Positions 27,802 to 37,131 are shown, numbered from the stretch's first letter. The stretch is DNA of 64,000 bases from Nocardia arthritidis (GCF_011801145.1 NZ_CP046172.1:4278001-4342000); one strand, 5' to 3'. Numbers and translations: made by a program. The notes: generated from the sequence alone by a model not told the origin.

Positions 27802-29717
27802 CGGCTCACATCGAGCACCGTGACGTCGTTGCCGCCCAGGGTGGCGCCCAGGTAAACGCGTTGGCCGTTGGGCGATACCGCGATCGCCGGTTCGAATCCG
27901 GTGCTCACGTCCAGCGTGTCGACCACCTGACGGCTGGCCGCGTCGACCACGGCGAGCACGCTGCTGGTGGGATCCTTCTTACCGGCGACGAAAATATAAC
28001 GGCCGCTGGGTGATACGGCGATGTTGACATTGGACAGGGTGAGGTTCACCGTGCCGGCGACGCCGCCGGTCGCGGCGTCGATGACGTCGATGCCGCCGGA
28101 GGGTTTGGGCAGGTAGAGGTATTTGCTGTCCGGGCTCACGGCCATCCGCACCGGCTGCGCCTCGCGGGGGATCTGGGTGACGACCGTGTCGGCGGCCGTG
28201 TCGACCACCGAAATACCGTGCGGGTCACCGACATACGCGTGTTTCCCATCGGGCGCCATGACGACCAGCTTCACGCCGTAGAGCTGGCCCGCGCTGAACG
28301 GGATGGTGGTGAGCGGGGCCATCGCCTGCGTGTCGTACACCGTCACCGTCGGGTTCACGCCGTTGGCGACGTAGAGCCTGCGGCCGTCGGGTGTGAGGGC
28401 GACGCTGTCGGCCGGGCCGCGCACCTCGCGGGCGCTTTGCCGGACAACGGAATTGGTCGTGGTGGAGATCGCGGCCACCGCGATATCGGTGACCGTGTAA
28501 ACGAATTTGCCGTCGGCGGAGGCGGCGAGGCCGTACGGTATGCCGGGCACCGGAATCGACGCGGACATCTTGTTCGTCTCGGTGTCGATGATCGAGACCG
28601 TGCGGTCCTTGCGGTTCGAGACGAACAGGTGCCGCGAATCCGTGGCCGCCGCAAGGCCGCCCACCTCACCCGCGTAGATGCGCGGCGGGCCCGGGGCGAC
28701 GGAGGTGGTGAGCCCGCTCGTCGCGGCGGTCTGCGGATTCGAGTCGCGCAGGACGAAGGCGAGGACGGCGGCGATCACGGTGAGCGCCACCATCACCGTG
28801 GCGCCCGCGACGAGGAAGGGGAGGAGTCTGCGGGCCTTCGGGCTGAGCGTCGGCGGCGCGGCGGGACGCCGGGGCGGCGGTTGCTGGATGCCCGCTACGG
28901 CCGGGAAGCCCTGATGCGGAGTCGCGGGACCGGGCAGCGGCCGGGCGTCGCGGTCCGTCGCGGCATGCGGATTGCCCTGGGGGGCTTGTGGATTCGCCGG
29001 TGCGGGGGACGGCACGGTGGTCGCGTTCGGCTCGGTGGTCGCCTCCCACCGGGTCGGGGAGCGTTGTGGTTCGGCGCCGGATGGCATTTGGATGCGATGC
29101 CGTTCGGTGACCGCCTCGGATGGGGCCGGCTGTTGTTGTGCCGCAGCCGGTTCCGCCACGGTCATGCGCACGGTCTGTGGGATCGGCGGGTCGAGCCGGA
29201 CCACCAGTTGTGCCGCGAGCGGGCGGTCGTCCGGATTCTTGCGCAGGCATTCGAGCACCACCTCGCGCAGCGGTTCCGGTACCCGGCGCAGGTCGGGTTC
29301 GATCTCGATGATCCGGTGCAGTACCTCGATCGGGGAGCCGGCGCCGAACGGTCCGGCGCCCGTCGCGGCGTAGACCAGCGCCGCGCCGAGCCCGTAGACG
29401 TCGGCGGCCGGACCGGCCGGTTTACCCTCGGCCACCTCTGGCGAAAGATAGCCAGGATTGTCGAATACCGGTGTGGCGGATACCAGGTCGGCGGACTCCG
29501 GGGTGATTCTGATGGCCGCGGGCGACATACCGCCGTGCACCTGCCGGGTCGCGTGCAGGCGCGCGAGTCTGCGCGCGACATCCGCGCCGAGCCTGCGCAC
29601 CAGGTCCGCGGGCAGCGGACCCTGGGCGGCAACGATTTCCAGCAGTGAGCCGCCCGGCTCAGCACCTGGTTTCAACGCTATCCCCTCGCTCGCACCGATT
29701 CCGCGCCGTCCGCGCAT
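27792..29717 (-). CDS. Pseudokinase-TM-beta-propeller membrane protein
   Basis: A 641-residue protein. Residues 22-180 resemble the C-lobe of a Pkn-type Ser/Thr kinase, but the whole N-lobe (glycine loop and ATP-binding Lys) is absent. The catalytic loop reads HGGMSP (61-66) in place of HRDLKP, and no DFG is seen, so it should be catalytically dead. A Pro-rich linker, one transmembrane helix (about 300-325, LLPFLVAGATVMVALTVIAA) and an extracellular YVTN-type beta-propeller follow (repeats such as VAVSPDG, GVAGTV, FVSNRKDRTVSIID). The upstream DNA is taken by a TetR gene, so no missing N-lobe is nearby. It may be a scaffold or sensor. Confidence 0.75.
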   Translation of the reverse strand: MRGRRGIGASEGIALKPGAEPGGSLLEIVAAQGPLPADLVRRLGADVARRLARLHATRQVHGGMSPAAIRITPESADLVSATPVFDNPGYLSPEVAEGKPAGPAADVYGLGAALVYAATGAGPFGAGSPIEVLHRIIEIEPDLRRVPEPLREVVLECLRKNPDDRPLAAQLVVRLDPPIPQTVRMTVAEPAAAQQQPAPSEAVTERHRIQMPSGAEPQRSPTRWEATTEPNATTVPSPAPANPQAPQGNPHAATDRDARPLPGPATPHQGFPAVAGIQQPPPRRPAAPPTLSPKARRLLPFLVAGATVMVALTVIAAVLAFVLRDSNPQTAATSGLTTSVAPGPPRIYAGEVGGLAAATDSRHLFVSNRKDRTVSIIDTETNKMSASIPVPGIPYGLAASADGKFVYTVTDIAVAAISTTTNSVVRQSAREVRGPADSVALTPDGRRLYVANGVNPTVTVYDTQAMAPLTTIPFSAGQLYGVKLVVMAPDGKHAYVGDPHGISVVDTAADTVVTQIPREAQPVRMAVSPDSKYLYLPKPSGGIDVIDAATGGVAGTVNLTLSNVNIAVSPSGRYIFVAGKKDPTSSVLAVVDAASRQVVDTLDVSTGFEPAIAVSPNGQRVYLGATLGGNDVTVLDVSRYA

Positions 29718-29827
29718 CCATGATCATCTTCCGCTACCACCCCGGTCGCCGAACCGCAGGCCCGGCGGTGCGTCGTGCCATCCCACCACGATGGCACTCG
29801 GAAGGCGAATCCGGTAGCCGGGGCCCG

Positions 29828-30445
29828 CTATACGCGTAGCGCGCGGATGAGAGTGGAGATAGCGGTGAGGGTGTCGGCTCGCCGCCGCGCCTGCTCGCCC
29901 TTCGGTGCGGCGGCGATCCAGCACGACGCATCGATGAGCGCGCCGTTGATGAGCACCGCGAGGCTGTGCGCGGAGACGTCCGGGGTGATCAGGTCCTGGG
30001 TTTGGGCCGCTGTCAGCAGGCTGGTCATCGACGCGACGCAGTGGGAGTTCGTCGCGTCGACCGTGCGTCCGAGTACCGACGGCGCGTCCTGGAACAGGAT
30101 GCGCTGGATATCGGGTCGCGAGGAGAGCTCGAGATCGGCGCGACACCGCTTGTCCAGTGCGGTGAGCGGATCGGGTTCCCCCGCGATGAGTTCGGTCAGC
30201 CGCGCGTCGAGTTCGGTGTCGAGGGCGTCGACCACCGCGGCGAGCAGACCGCTCTTTCCGCCGAAATGGTGATAGAGCGCGCCGCGGGTGAGTCCGACGG
30301 AGGCGGTGAGATCGTCCATCGACGTGTCCGCGTAGCCGTATTCGCCGAAGTGATCCCGAGCCGCGTCGAGCAGCTTGATCCGGGTCTCCTCCAGCATGTC
30401 GGCACGTGTACGGCTCGCTCCCACATCGAGAAAGCTATTTGACAT
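29828..30445 (-). CDS. TetR-family repressor of the divergent MFS gene
   Basis: A 205-residue TetR regulator. The DNA-binding domain is at residues 20-66 (IKLLDAARDHFGEYGYADTS, then GLTRGALYHHFGGKSGLL), with a C-terminal TetR helical domain. The ATG at 30445 lies inside a long palindrome, so translation may start there on a short leader or at the ATG at 30397, which is in frame and gives a 189-residue protein. It is divergent from an MFS exporter gene. Binding to the two palindromes would repress both genes until a ligand is present. Confidence 0.85.
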   Translation of the reverse strand: MSNSFLDVGASRTRADMLEETRIKLLDAARDHFGEYGYADTSMDDLTASVGLTRGALYHHFGGKSGLLAAVVDALDTELDARLTELIAGEPDPLTALDKRCRADLELSSRPDIQRILFQDAPSVLGRTVDATNSHCVASMTSLLTAAQTQDLITPDVSAHSLAVLINGALIDASCWIAAAPKGEQARRRADTLTAISTLIRALRV

Positions 30446-30468
30446 ACGTCGCGTATGTCAAATAGCTT
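30432..30468. promoter_or_regulatory. Long perfect palindrome, TetR operator 1
   Basis: Two perfect 17-base arms flank TCG. The left arm (30432-30448) begins AAGCTATTT and ends GACATACG, and the right arm (30452-30468) is its exact reverse complement. It covers the first codons of the TetR gene and shares the core ACATACG-N3-CGTATGT with operator 2. Perfect symmetry over 37 bases is far beyond chance. Confidence 0.8.
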
Positions 30469-30471
30469 GCC

Positions 30472-30494
30472 TTCACATACGCGCCGTATGTGAA
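30472..30494. promoter_or_regulatory. Perfect palindrome, TetR operator 2
   Basis: Arms TTCACATACG and CGTATGTGAA are exact complements around CGC. The centre is 33 bases (about three helical turns) from the centre of operator 1, so two dimers could bind on the same DNA face. It lies 30-52 bases before the MFS start. Confidence 0.78.
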
Positions 30495-30523
30495 TCTGGA
30501 TGGCGCCGGTCGAAGGGAAGCGC

Positions 30524-31750
30524 ATGGCCAACTCCTACCGCGAACTGTTTCGAATGCCGGGGGCGAAATCGCTCACCCTGGCGGGTTTGCTGGCACGAAT
30601 GCCGTTGTCCATGGTGGGCATCGGGCTCATCACCATGGTTTCGCAAACCCGCGGCAGCTTCGGCCTCGCCGGAGCGCTCGCCGCGACCTACGCGATCGCG
30701 ACGGCGGTGGCCGCGCCGCAGGTGTCGCGGTTGGTCGACCGATTCGGGCAGCGGCGGGTGATCCCGGCGGCCGCGGCGCTGAGCGTCACCGCGCTGGGCG
30801 CGCTCCTGCTGGTCTCGGCCGTGAACGGCCCCGACTGGTCGCTGTTCGCATCGGCCGTCGTCGCGGGCGCCATGCCGAGTGCGCCCGCACTGGTCCGCGC
30901 GAGATGGACCGAGCTGCACCGGGATTCGCCACTGCTACACACCGCGTTCGCCTGGGAGACGGTGCTCGACGAGGTGTGCTACATCGTCGGCCCGCCGATC
31001 TCGCTCGGGCTGAGCGTCGCACTGTTCCCACAGGCCGGGCCGCTGATCGCCGGTCTGCTGCTGATTATCGGAGTGCTGTGGCTGGCCGCCCAGCGGGGGA
31101 CCGAACCCGCCGTCGGCGCGCTCGAGCGGCGCTCGCTGCTCAGCGCGCTCGAGCACCGCGCCGTGTGGACGGTGGCGCTGATGATGGTCGCGATGGGCGC
31201 CATCGCGGGCACCATCGATGTCGCGAGCATCGCCCTCGCCGAGCTACAGGGCAGCCCCGTGGCCGCGAGTATCGTGCTCTCGGTCTACGCCATCGGTTCG
31301 TGCGCGGCCGGATTCGCCTTCGGCGCAGCGAAACTCACCCGCCCGATCGGGCAGCTGCTCGGCTACGGCATGTCGGCGACCGCGCTCATGACGCTGCCGC
31401 TGCTGTTCGTGCACTCCATTCCGGCACTGGCCGTGACGGTCCTGATCTCGGGCGCGTTCTTCGCGCCGAGCATGATCCTGGCGGCCCGGATCATCGAATC
31501 CACGGTTCCCCCGGCCACTCTCACCGAGGCGCTGACCTGGTCGACCTCGGGGCTCGGCTTCGGTATCGCGATCGGCCCGGCCGCCGCCGGACCGATCATC
31601 GACGGACACGGCGCGAACGCGGGCTTCGTGGTCGCGGTGGCGGCGGGCGCGGTGCTGCTCGGCATCGCGGCCCTCGGACGGCCGGTGTTCCGCACCGCCG
31701 AAACCGTCACCGTGGCAGCGGAACTCGACCAGACGCCGTGCCCGCAGTAG
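30524..31750 (+). CDS. MFS transporter
   Basis: A 408-residue major facilitator superfamily protein with about 12 hydrophobic helices. Loop 2-3 has the motif-A-like RLVDRFGQRRV. The start was set at the ATG at 30524 with GAAGGGA upstream; an ATG at 30500 is also in frame. The TetR partner suggests drug or metabolite export. The substrate is unknown. The gene ends nine bases before the convergent amidase gene. Confidence 0.82.
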   Translation: MANSYRELFRMPGAKSLTLAGLLARMPLSMVGIGLITMVSQTRGSFGLAGALAATYAIATAVAAPQVSRLVDRFGQRRVIPAAAALSVTALGALLLVSAVNGPDWSLFASAVVAGAMPSAPALVRARWTELHRDSPLLHTAFAWETVLDEVCYIVGPPISLGLSVALFPQAGPLIAGLLLIIGVLWLAAQRGTEPAVGALERRSLLSALEHRAVWTVALMMVAMGAIAGTIDVASIALAELQGSPVAASIVLSVYAIGSCAAGFAFGAAKLTRPIGQLLGYGMSATALMTLPLLFVHSIPALAVTVLISGAFFAPSMILAARIIESTVPPATLTEALTWSTSGLGFGIAIGPAAAGPIIDGHGANAGFVVAVAAGAVLLGIAALGRPVFRTAETVTVAAELDQTPCPQ

Positions 31751-31758
31751 GCGCAACG

Positions 31759-33147
31759 CTAGACGGGCCAGTGTTCGGCCCACGGACGCGCCTGCTCCAA
31801 TTGCGCTGCCACGGACAGGATCGTCGATTCGGCATTCGGGCGGGCGATGAGCTGGATGCTCAGCGGTAGTCCGTTCGGGGCGAATCCGGCGGGGACGGCG
31901 GCGGCCGGATTGCCGGTGACATTCCAGAGCGCGGTGTAGGCGGTCATCGGAAGGCTGCGCAGGAGGGCGCGCGGCACGCCGACACCGTCCAATTGGCCTA
32001 CCGGCAGCGGTAATTGGGGCAATACCGGGGTGAGCAGCAGATCGTAGGTGTCGAAGAGGCGGTTGACGGTCGCGGCGACTCGCTCGCCGCGTTCCTCGGC
32101 CCAGCGCAGCACCGGTTCGGGGGTGAATACCCTGGCGAACGCGGCGATGGCGCGGGTGCGGCGCTCCAGGAGATCGGGCCGGGCGACGAGGTCGGCCTCT
32201 TCCTTTATGCCGCCGACGAATTGGGGGAGGAAGGCCGCGGTGGCATCCGGATAGTGCGGATCGAATTCCTCCACATGGTGGCCGAGCTTCGCCAATGTCT
32301 CCGCGGTATCGCGCACGGCCGCAGCGCATTCCGGCGCCGGGCGGACGAAAGGCACGGCGGTGCGGGTGGTCACCGCGATGCGCAGCAGACGCTCGGGTTC
32401 GGTTGTGCTGAAACGGATTTCGGGCGCCTGCCAGCGGTCGGTCGCACCGCCGCCCGCCAGCACCCCGTAGAGCAGTGCGCTGTCGGCCACCGATCTGGTC
32501 AGCACGCCGAGCACACCGAGCGCGCGCCACAGATCCCGGTGTGGCGCGGTGCTGATCCGCCCGCGCTGCGGCTTGAGACCGAACAACCCGCACCAGGCGG
32601 CGGGGATGCGGATGGAGCCGCCGCCGTCGCCCGCGGTGGCCGCGGCGACGATACCCGCCGCCACGGCGGCCGCCGAGCCGCCGCTGGATCCGCCGGGCGA
32701 ACGCGTCGGATCCCAAGGATTGCGGGTGTAGCCGTTGGCCGAGGATTCGGTGAACGGCCAGGTGCCGAATTCCGGCAGCGCGGTCTTGCCGACGAAGACG
32801 GCGCCCGCCGCCCGCAGGCGCGCCACCATCGCCGAATCATCCTTCGCGGCAACGGTATTCGCCGCACCGCCGAAAGTGGTCGGCACACCGGCGATATCGG
32901 CCTCGTCCTTGACCGCCATCGGAACGCCGTGCAGCGGGCCGAGTGGCTGCCCGCTCGCCTGCTTGGCGTCCAGCGCGCGGGCCTGCTCGAGCGCTTCCGT
33001 GGCGAGCACCCGGGTGAACGCGTTGAGCCGCGGCTGCCACCGTTCGATGCGGGCCAGGGTCTGCTCGGTGAGTTCGACCGCCGAAATCCGGCCCGCGCGG
33101 ACCGCATCCGCCTGCCCGGCGACGCCGCCGAATGCGAGTTCGGTCAT
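31759..33147 (-). CDS. Amidase-signature enzyme
   Basis: A 462-residue amidase of the GatA/amidase-signature family with a Ser-cisSer-Lys triad: Lys in [12 protein letters not shown] and the serines in [29 protein letters not shown] is the surrounding family signature. The ATG at 33147 has GCGGGGTGG upstream; a farther start at 33225 lacks one. Such enzymes hydrolyse amides or esters of aryl or aliphatic acids. This one looks like a general catabolic amidase, since no GatB/GatC genes are adjacent. Confidence 0.86.
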   Translation of the reverse strand: MTELAFGGVAGQADAVRAGRISAVELTEQTLARIERWQPRLNAFTRVLATEALEQARALDAKQASGQPLGPLHGVPMAVKDEADIAGVPTTFGGAANTVAAKDDSAMVARLRAAGAVFVGKTALPEFGTWPFTESSANGYTRNPWDPTRSPGGSSGGSAAAVAAGIVAAATAGDGGGSIRIPAAWCGLFGLKPQRGRISTAPHRDLWRALGVLGVLTRSVADSALLYGVLAGGGATDRWQAPEIRFSTTEPERLLRIAVTTRTAVPFVRPAPECAAAVRDTAETLAKLGHHVEEFDPHYPDATAAFLPQFVGGIKEEADLVARPDLLERRTRAIAAFARVFTPEPVLRWAEERGERVAATVNRLFDTYDLLLTPVLPQLPLPVGQLDGVGVPRALLRSLPMTAYTALWNVTGNPAAAVPAGFAPNGLPLSIQLIARPNAESTILSVAAQLEQARPWAEHWPV

Positions 33148-33288
33148 GCCACCCCGCCTATATTCCGCTGCGTACTGTGTGACGGGATGGTTCGCACGAC
33201 GCTCCTCTCGGCGGACTGGATGCACGATCTGGTGAGTACACGCCGGTTCCCGGCGGGTGTCAACCGGGACCGTTTCGGAATTGCGCGG

Positions 33289-33966
33289 TCAGCTGGTGGC
33301 CTGGACGCGCAGGGCGTCGAAGAACCACCACGCGGCGACGCCGGTCACCGGAAGGCCGACCACCACATTGCCGAACACCGCGCCGATCGCGCCGGCCGCC
33401 GCGCCGGTGACCAGGCAGCCACCGAGAAATCCCGGCACCGCGAGCACGCCGATGGTCGGCACGGCGGTCGCCGCGCCCACCAGCAGACCGCCCGCGACAC
33501 ACCCGATCGCCGCGCCGACGGCGGTGCCGATCAGCGTGCCGAGCGCGACGCCGAGGGCGGACTGGGTGGCGAAATTCATCACGGCGGTATTGAACGCGGT
33601 GGACTGTGGGTCGATCGCGATATCGCGGGCCGGGACGGTCGCGGGGATCGCGTTGCGCGGGTCGGTGTCGGGGGTGAGCCGCGCCGAGGTCGGGTGCACG
33701 GTGGTGGCGATCGGATGGATCAGATCGTCGCGCCGGTAGGTGAGCGGAAAGGAGGTGACCGGATTTCCGTCGGTATCGCGCACCTCCAGCCTGCCGTCGG
33801 TGGCCGCGAGCGTGCCCTTGTCGATGGTGAGCTCGACCGAACCGCCGTCCAGCCGCAGCGAATAGCCGATCTGTGGCGGAGACGGCTCGGCCGAGGCCCG
33901 CGCCGCCGAGCCGGTGACCGCGGCCACCGCACATGCCGAAACCACCGCGAATGTCATTGCCTTCAT
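33289..33966 (-). CDS. Secreted or membrane-inserting protein, probable SigC-regulon member
   Basis: A 225-residue protein. A Sec signal peptide is clear (MKAMTFAVVSACAVAAV, cleavage after ASA near residue 27). A beta-rich mature part follows (SLRLDGGSVELTIDKG, LPLTYRRDD). The last third is very Gly/Ala-rich and hydrophobic (GTLIGTAVGAAIGCVAGG), with two or three segments that could insert in a membrane or form glycine-zipper packing. Similar architecture is common in secreted Nocardia proteins of unknown function. GGAGAGGG precedes the ATG. It diverges from the isonitrile operon and has the same sigma-type promoter upstream, so a role in the same system is likely. Confidence 0.7.
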   Translation of the reverse strand: MKAMTFAVVSACAVAAVTGSAARASAEPSPPQIGYSLRLDGGSVELTIDKGTLAATDGRLEVRDTDGNPVTSFPLTYRRDDLIHPIATTVHPTSARLTPDTDPRNAIPATVPARDIAIDPQSTAFNTAVMNFATQSALGVALGTLIGTAVGAAIGCVAGGLLVGAATAVPTIGVLAVPGFLGGCLVTGAAAGAIGAVFGNVVVGLPVTGVAAWWFFDALRVQATS

Positions 33967-34055
33967 GGAACGAATGCCCTCTCCGCGCGAACCGCGCGCC
34001 GGGATGGAGTGAAAGTTGTTGTCCGGCACCGGAACGCGGATGCCGTCGGGGACAG

Positions 34056-34083
34056 GTCGGTGGTGACGGCCCGGAAGTTCCCC
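34056..34083 (-). promoter_or_regulatory. SigC-type promoter for secreted protein gene
   Basis: On the minus strand GGGGAACT (34083 to 34076) is followed by exactly 16 bases and CGAC (34059 to 34056). This matches the promoter of the divergent isonitrile operon and two other promoters in the window. It would give a leader of about 80 bases before the ATG at 33966. Confidence 0.7.
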
Positions 34084-34148
34084 GCGATCGGCGATAGTGT
34101 GAGCCGGATCACCTGCGGCAGCACGTTTTCGGAGTTGCCGGAAATTCC

Positions 34149-34176
34149 CGGGAACTATCGCGTTCGATCGCGCGAC
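34149..34176 (+). promoter_or_regulatory. SigC-type promoter of the isonitrile-lipopeptide operon
   Basis: CGGGAACT (34149-34156), 16 bases, then CGAC (34173-34176), an ECF-type -35/-10 pair. The ATG of the first gene is 13 bases from the C of CGAC, so transcription should start at or next to the ATG (leaderless mRNA). The spacing to the start codon is identical at the anti-sigma gene promoter at 46885. Confidence 0.78.
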
Positions 34177-34185
34177 TAGCTGATC

Positions 34186-35061
34186 ATGCAGCGAACAGCC
34201 ATGCGGATCGCGCCGCGGGGAGATTTCGGCGTCGTGGTCGAGGGTTTCGACCCGGCCGACGGGGACGATATCCGCGACCTCAAGCGGGCGATCTATCGGG
34301 AACGGATCGCGCTGGTGCGCGGGCTGGACCTGGACCCGCACCGATTGCTGGCGCTGGCAAGCGCTTTCGGGCAGCCGGTGCGGTATTACGAACCCATCTA
34401 CGCGCATCCGGAGGTGCCGGATGTATTCGTCTCGTCGAATGTCGACAGCGGTCCGCGGCGCGTCGGCGTGCCGAAGACCGGGAAGTTCTGGCATTCGGAC
34501 TATCAGTTCATGCCGCGCCCATTCGATCTGACGTTCATCCACCCGGTGGCCGTGCCGTCGCGCGATCGCGGCACCTACTTCATCGATCTGGCCCGCGCGC
34601 ACGAGACCATCGACGCGCGCCTGCGCGCGGCCGTCGCGGGAACGACGGCGACGCACAGCGTGCACCGGTATTTCAAGATCCGGCCCGCCGACGTCTACCG
34701 GCCGATCTCCGAGGTGCTCGCCGAAATCCAGCGCAGGACACCGCCGGTCACCATGCCGACGATCCATCCGCATCCGCACACCGGCGCCGACGTCGTCTAC
34801 GTCAGCGAGGGGTTCACCACCATGATCACCGAACCGGACGGCACCGAACGTCCCGACCTGCTGCACGAACTGCTCGACGCCACAGGGCAACTCGACGAAA
34901 CTATGGAACATCCGGCGATCCGGTTGCAGACCTTCGACGCGGGCGATCTGCTGATCTGGGACAACCGCAGCCTGATTCACCGGGCCCGGCATACCAGCAC
35001 CGACGAGCCGACGGTTTCGCATCGGGTCACCGTGTACGACGACGCGGGAATCCCGGCATGA
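34186..35061 (+). CDS. TauD/TfdA-type isonitrile synthase (ScoE/Rv0097-like)
   Basis: A 291-residue non-heme iron(II)/2-oxoglutarate oxygenase. The facial triad is H103 and D105 in FWHSDYQF plus H265 in SLIHRARH. The region GVPKTGKFWHSDYQFMPRP and the neighbours identify it with the ScoE/Rv0097 group, which turns an N-carboxymethyl-beta-amino acid into an isonitrile fatty acid by oxidative decarboxylation. It is the first gene of a tight operon that continues through FcoT-like thioesterase, acyl-ACP ligase, ACP and NRPS genes, the exact gene set of isonitrile-lipopeptide clusters. It overlaps the next gene by four bases. Confidence 0.88.
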   Translation: MQRTAMRIAPRGDFGVVVEGFDPADGDDIRDLKRAIYRERIALVRGLDLDPHRLLALASAFGQPVRYYEPIYAHPEVPDVFVSSNVDSGPRRVGVPKTGKFWHSDYQFMPRPFDLTFIHPVAVPSRDRGTYFIDLARAHETIDARLRAAVAGTTATHSVHRYFKIRPADVYRPISEVLAEIQRRTPPVTMPTIHPHPHTGADVVYVSEGFTTMITEPDGTERPDLLHELLDATGQLDETMEHPAIRLQTFDAGDLLIWDNRSLIHRARHTSTDEPTVSHRVTVYDDAGIPA

Positions 35062-35585
35062 GATATCCGAACGATCCGGCCCTGCTCGGCGAGGTGCTGC
35101 GCTGTTACCAGCCGCACTGCCGGTACCTGGGCGCGTTGCGTATCGAGTCGGATGGTGAAAAGACGGTCGGTACAGCCGATTTCGAGATAACGGAATCCTG
35201 CTACATCGACGCGACCGGACATCTGAACTCCGTCGAGGTGAACATCTGTTACAACCAGATGCTGTACCAGAGCATCGCGATGCTGGTGCGCAACCGGGTG
35301 GGCGCGGTGTTCGGCGCGTGGACGATGGACGAATTCCGGCGGCGGCAGCTGCCCGACATCCTGATCACCCGCTTCGAAAGCGCGTTCCGGCGGCCGATCG
35401 AGCCGCGTCGGTTTCACGGAGAGATCACGATCGACGGTGTCGCACAGCGGGTTTCGGGTGAGGGGGCGGAGTATATCGCGCTGGACACCGGCTTCCGGTG
35501 CTGGGACGACGCCGGTGGGGCGTGCGCGGGCGCGGTGCGGATCGCGGTCGTCGGCGCGGACTTGCGATTGGCGGCGGCGCGGTGA
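35058..35585 (+). CDS. FcoT-family thioesterase/glycine adduct enzyme (ScoD/Rv0098-like)
   Basis: A 175-residue hotdog-fold protein of the FcoT family (Rv0098 in M. tuberculosis). TESCYIDATGHLNSVEVNIC and YNQMLYQSIAML are conserved family segments, and the C-terminal strand FHGEITIDG closes the fold. In isonitrile clusters this enzyme adds glycine to an enoyl-ACP and releases the adduct used by the TauD-type oxygenase. It overlaps both neighbours by four bases. Confidence 0.87.
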   Translation: MRYPNDPALLGEVLRCYQPHCRYLGALRIESDGEKTVGTADFEITESCYIDATGHLNSVEVNICYNQMLYQSIAMLVRNRVGAVFGAWTMDEFRRRQLPDILITRFESAFRRPIEPRRFHGEITIDGVAQRVSGEGAEYIALDTGFRCWDDAGGACAGAVRIAVVGADLRLAAAR

Positions 35586-37126
35586 CCGTGGGCCTGGCCG
35601 AGCGGACCATCGGCTCGATACTGGACGAATATGCCGCGACCCGGGGTGGCCGGGCCGCGATCATCTGCGCTGGAAGGGAACTCGACTACGCGACGTTGTG
35701 CGCGGACAGTTCGCGGCTGGCCGGTGCGCTGGCCGCGGACGGTGTCGCCGCCGGTGATCGCGTGGCCTACCTGGCGCAGGAATCGGTCGACTACTACCTG
35801 ATGTTCTTCGCCTGCGCCCGGCTCGGTGCGGTGCTGGTGCCGATCAACTTCCGGCTGACCGCGCCGGAAGTCGAACATATCCTGCGGGATTCGGGCAGCG
35901 TGCTGGTCCTGGTCGACGACGGCACCGCAGAAATCGCGCGTGCCGCGGCGCCGACGCTGCGGCTGGTCGCGCTCGACGGCCCGGATTATCGCGAATGGCT
36001 CGGTGGCCCGGCGATTTTCGAGCGGCGAGCCGAATCGCGTGCGGACGCCGTCATCCAGCTGTACACCAGCGGCACCACCGGCCTGCCCAAAGGCGTTGTG
36101 CTGGCGCAGCGCAGCTTCTTCGCCATCGCCGAGGCCATGGCCGCCGCCGGATCGGACTGGATCGATTTCCGCGCGGACGACCGCAGCCTGATCGGGTTAC
36201 CCGGATTCCACGTCGGCGGAATCTGGTGGGCGGTACAGGGATTCGCGGCCGGGATCACCAATGTCGCGATGCCGCGCTTCGACAGTTCGTCGGCCGTCGC
36301 GCTGATCGAACGGCTCGGGATCACCACCATGTGCGTCGTCCCGACGATGCTGCGGCTGCTAGTGGGCGAACCCGGCGTCGGCCCCGAGACCTTCGCCACG
36401 GTGCGCAAGGTGGTGTACGGCGGCGCGCCGATCTCGGAAACCGCGTTGCGGCAAGCGATCTCGGTTATCGACGCCGACTTCGCGCAGATATACGGCCTCA
36501 CCGAGACCGGTAATACCGCCATCTGCCTGCCGCCCGCGGACCATCGGACCGGCGGACCGCGCACGGCCGCGGCGGGACGGCCGTATCCCGGTGTGCGTGT
36601 GCGGATCATCGACGAGGACGGCGCGGCGCTGCCGCCCGGCGCGATCGGTGAGGTATGCCTGCATACGCCCGCGGCCATGCTCGGCTATTGGAACCGGCCG
36701 GACGCGACCGCGGAAACGTTGGTGGACGGCTGGATTCACACCGGCGACGCCGGATACCTCGACACCGACGGTTATCTGTACATCCGCGACCGGGTCAAGG
36801 ACATGATCATCGTCGGCGGCGAGAACATCTATCCCACCGAGATCGAGAACGTCCTCGCCCGTCATCCCTCGGTGGCCGACGCCGCGGTGATCGGCATCCC
36901 CGATGAGGCGCTGGGCGAGGCCGTATGCGCCTTCGTCGTCGCCAGGCCCGGCGCATCGGTGCGGGCCCGTGATCTGGTGGATTTCTGCCGAGAGCGGTTG
37001 GCGCTGTTCAAGATTCCCACCCGCATCGAATTCGCCGAGCAGCTGCCGCGCAACCCGAGCGGCAAAATCCTGCGCAGGCGGTTGCGCGCGCCGTTCTGGG
37101 CCGATCGCGAAAGACAGGTCAACTGA
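35582..37126 (+). CDS. Fatty acyl-ACP ligase (FadD10/ScoC-like)
   Basis: A 514-residue ANL-superfamily ligase. The P-loop LYTSGTTGLPKG, the YGLTETGNTAICLPP adenine motif, the hinge YIRDRVKDMIIVGGENIYP and the catalytic Lys in NPSGKILRR are all intact. It corresponds to FadD10 (Rv0099), which loads a fatty acid on the adjacent ACP rather than on CoA. The start is a GTG at 35582, overlapping the previous stop. It supplies the enoyl/acyl-ACP substrate of the pathway. Confidence 0.88.
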   Translation: MTVGLAERTIGSILDEYAATRGGRAAIICAGRELDYATLCADSSRLAGALAADGVAAGDRVAYLAQESVDYYLMFFACARLGAVLVPINFRLTAPEVEHILRDSGSVLVLVDDGTAEIARAAAPTLRLVALDGPDYREWLGGPAIFERRAESRADAVIQLYTSGTTGLPKGVVLAQRSFFAIAEAMAAAGSDWIDFRADDRSLIGLPGFHVGGIWWAVQGFAAGITNVAMPRFDSSSAVALIERLGITTMCVVPTMLRLLVGEPGVGPETFATVRKVVYGGAPISETALRQAISVIDADFAQIYGLTETGNTAICLPPADHRTGGPRTAAAGRPYPGVRVRIIDEDGAALPPGAIGEVCLHTPAAMLGYWNRPDATAETLVDGWIHTGDAGYLDTDGYLYIRDRVKDMIIVGGENIYPTEIENVLARHPSVADAAVIGIPDEALGEAVCAFVVARPGASVRARDLVDFCRERLALFKIPTRIEFAEQLPRNPSGKILRRRLRAPFWADRERQVN

Positions 37127-37131
37127 ACGCC

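Noticed and set aside
33289..35022. 577-residue minus-strand frame upstream of the secreted protein
   Set aside because: The upper part is antisense to the TauD-type oxygenase gene; the signal peptide and ribosome-binding site mark the true start at 33966.
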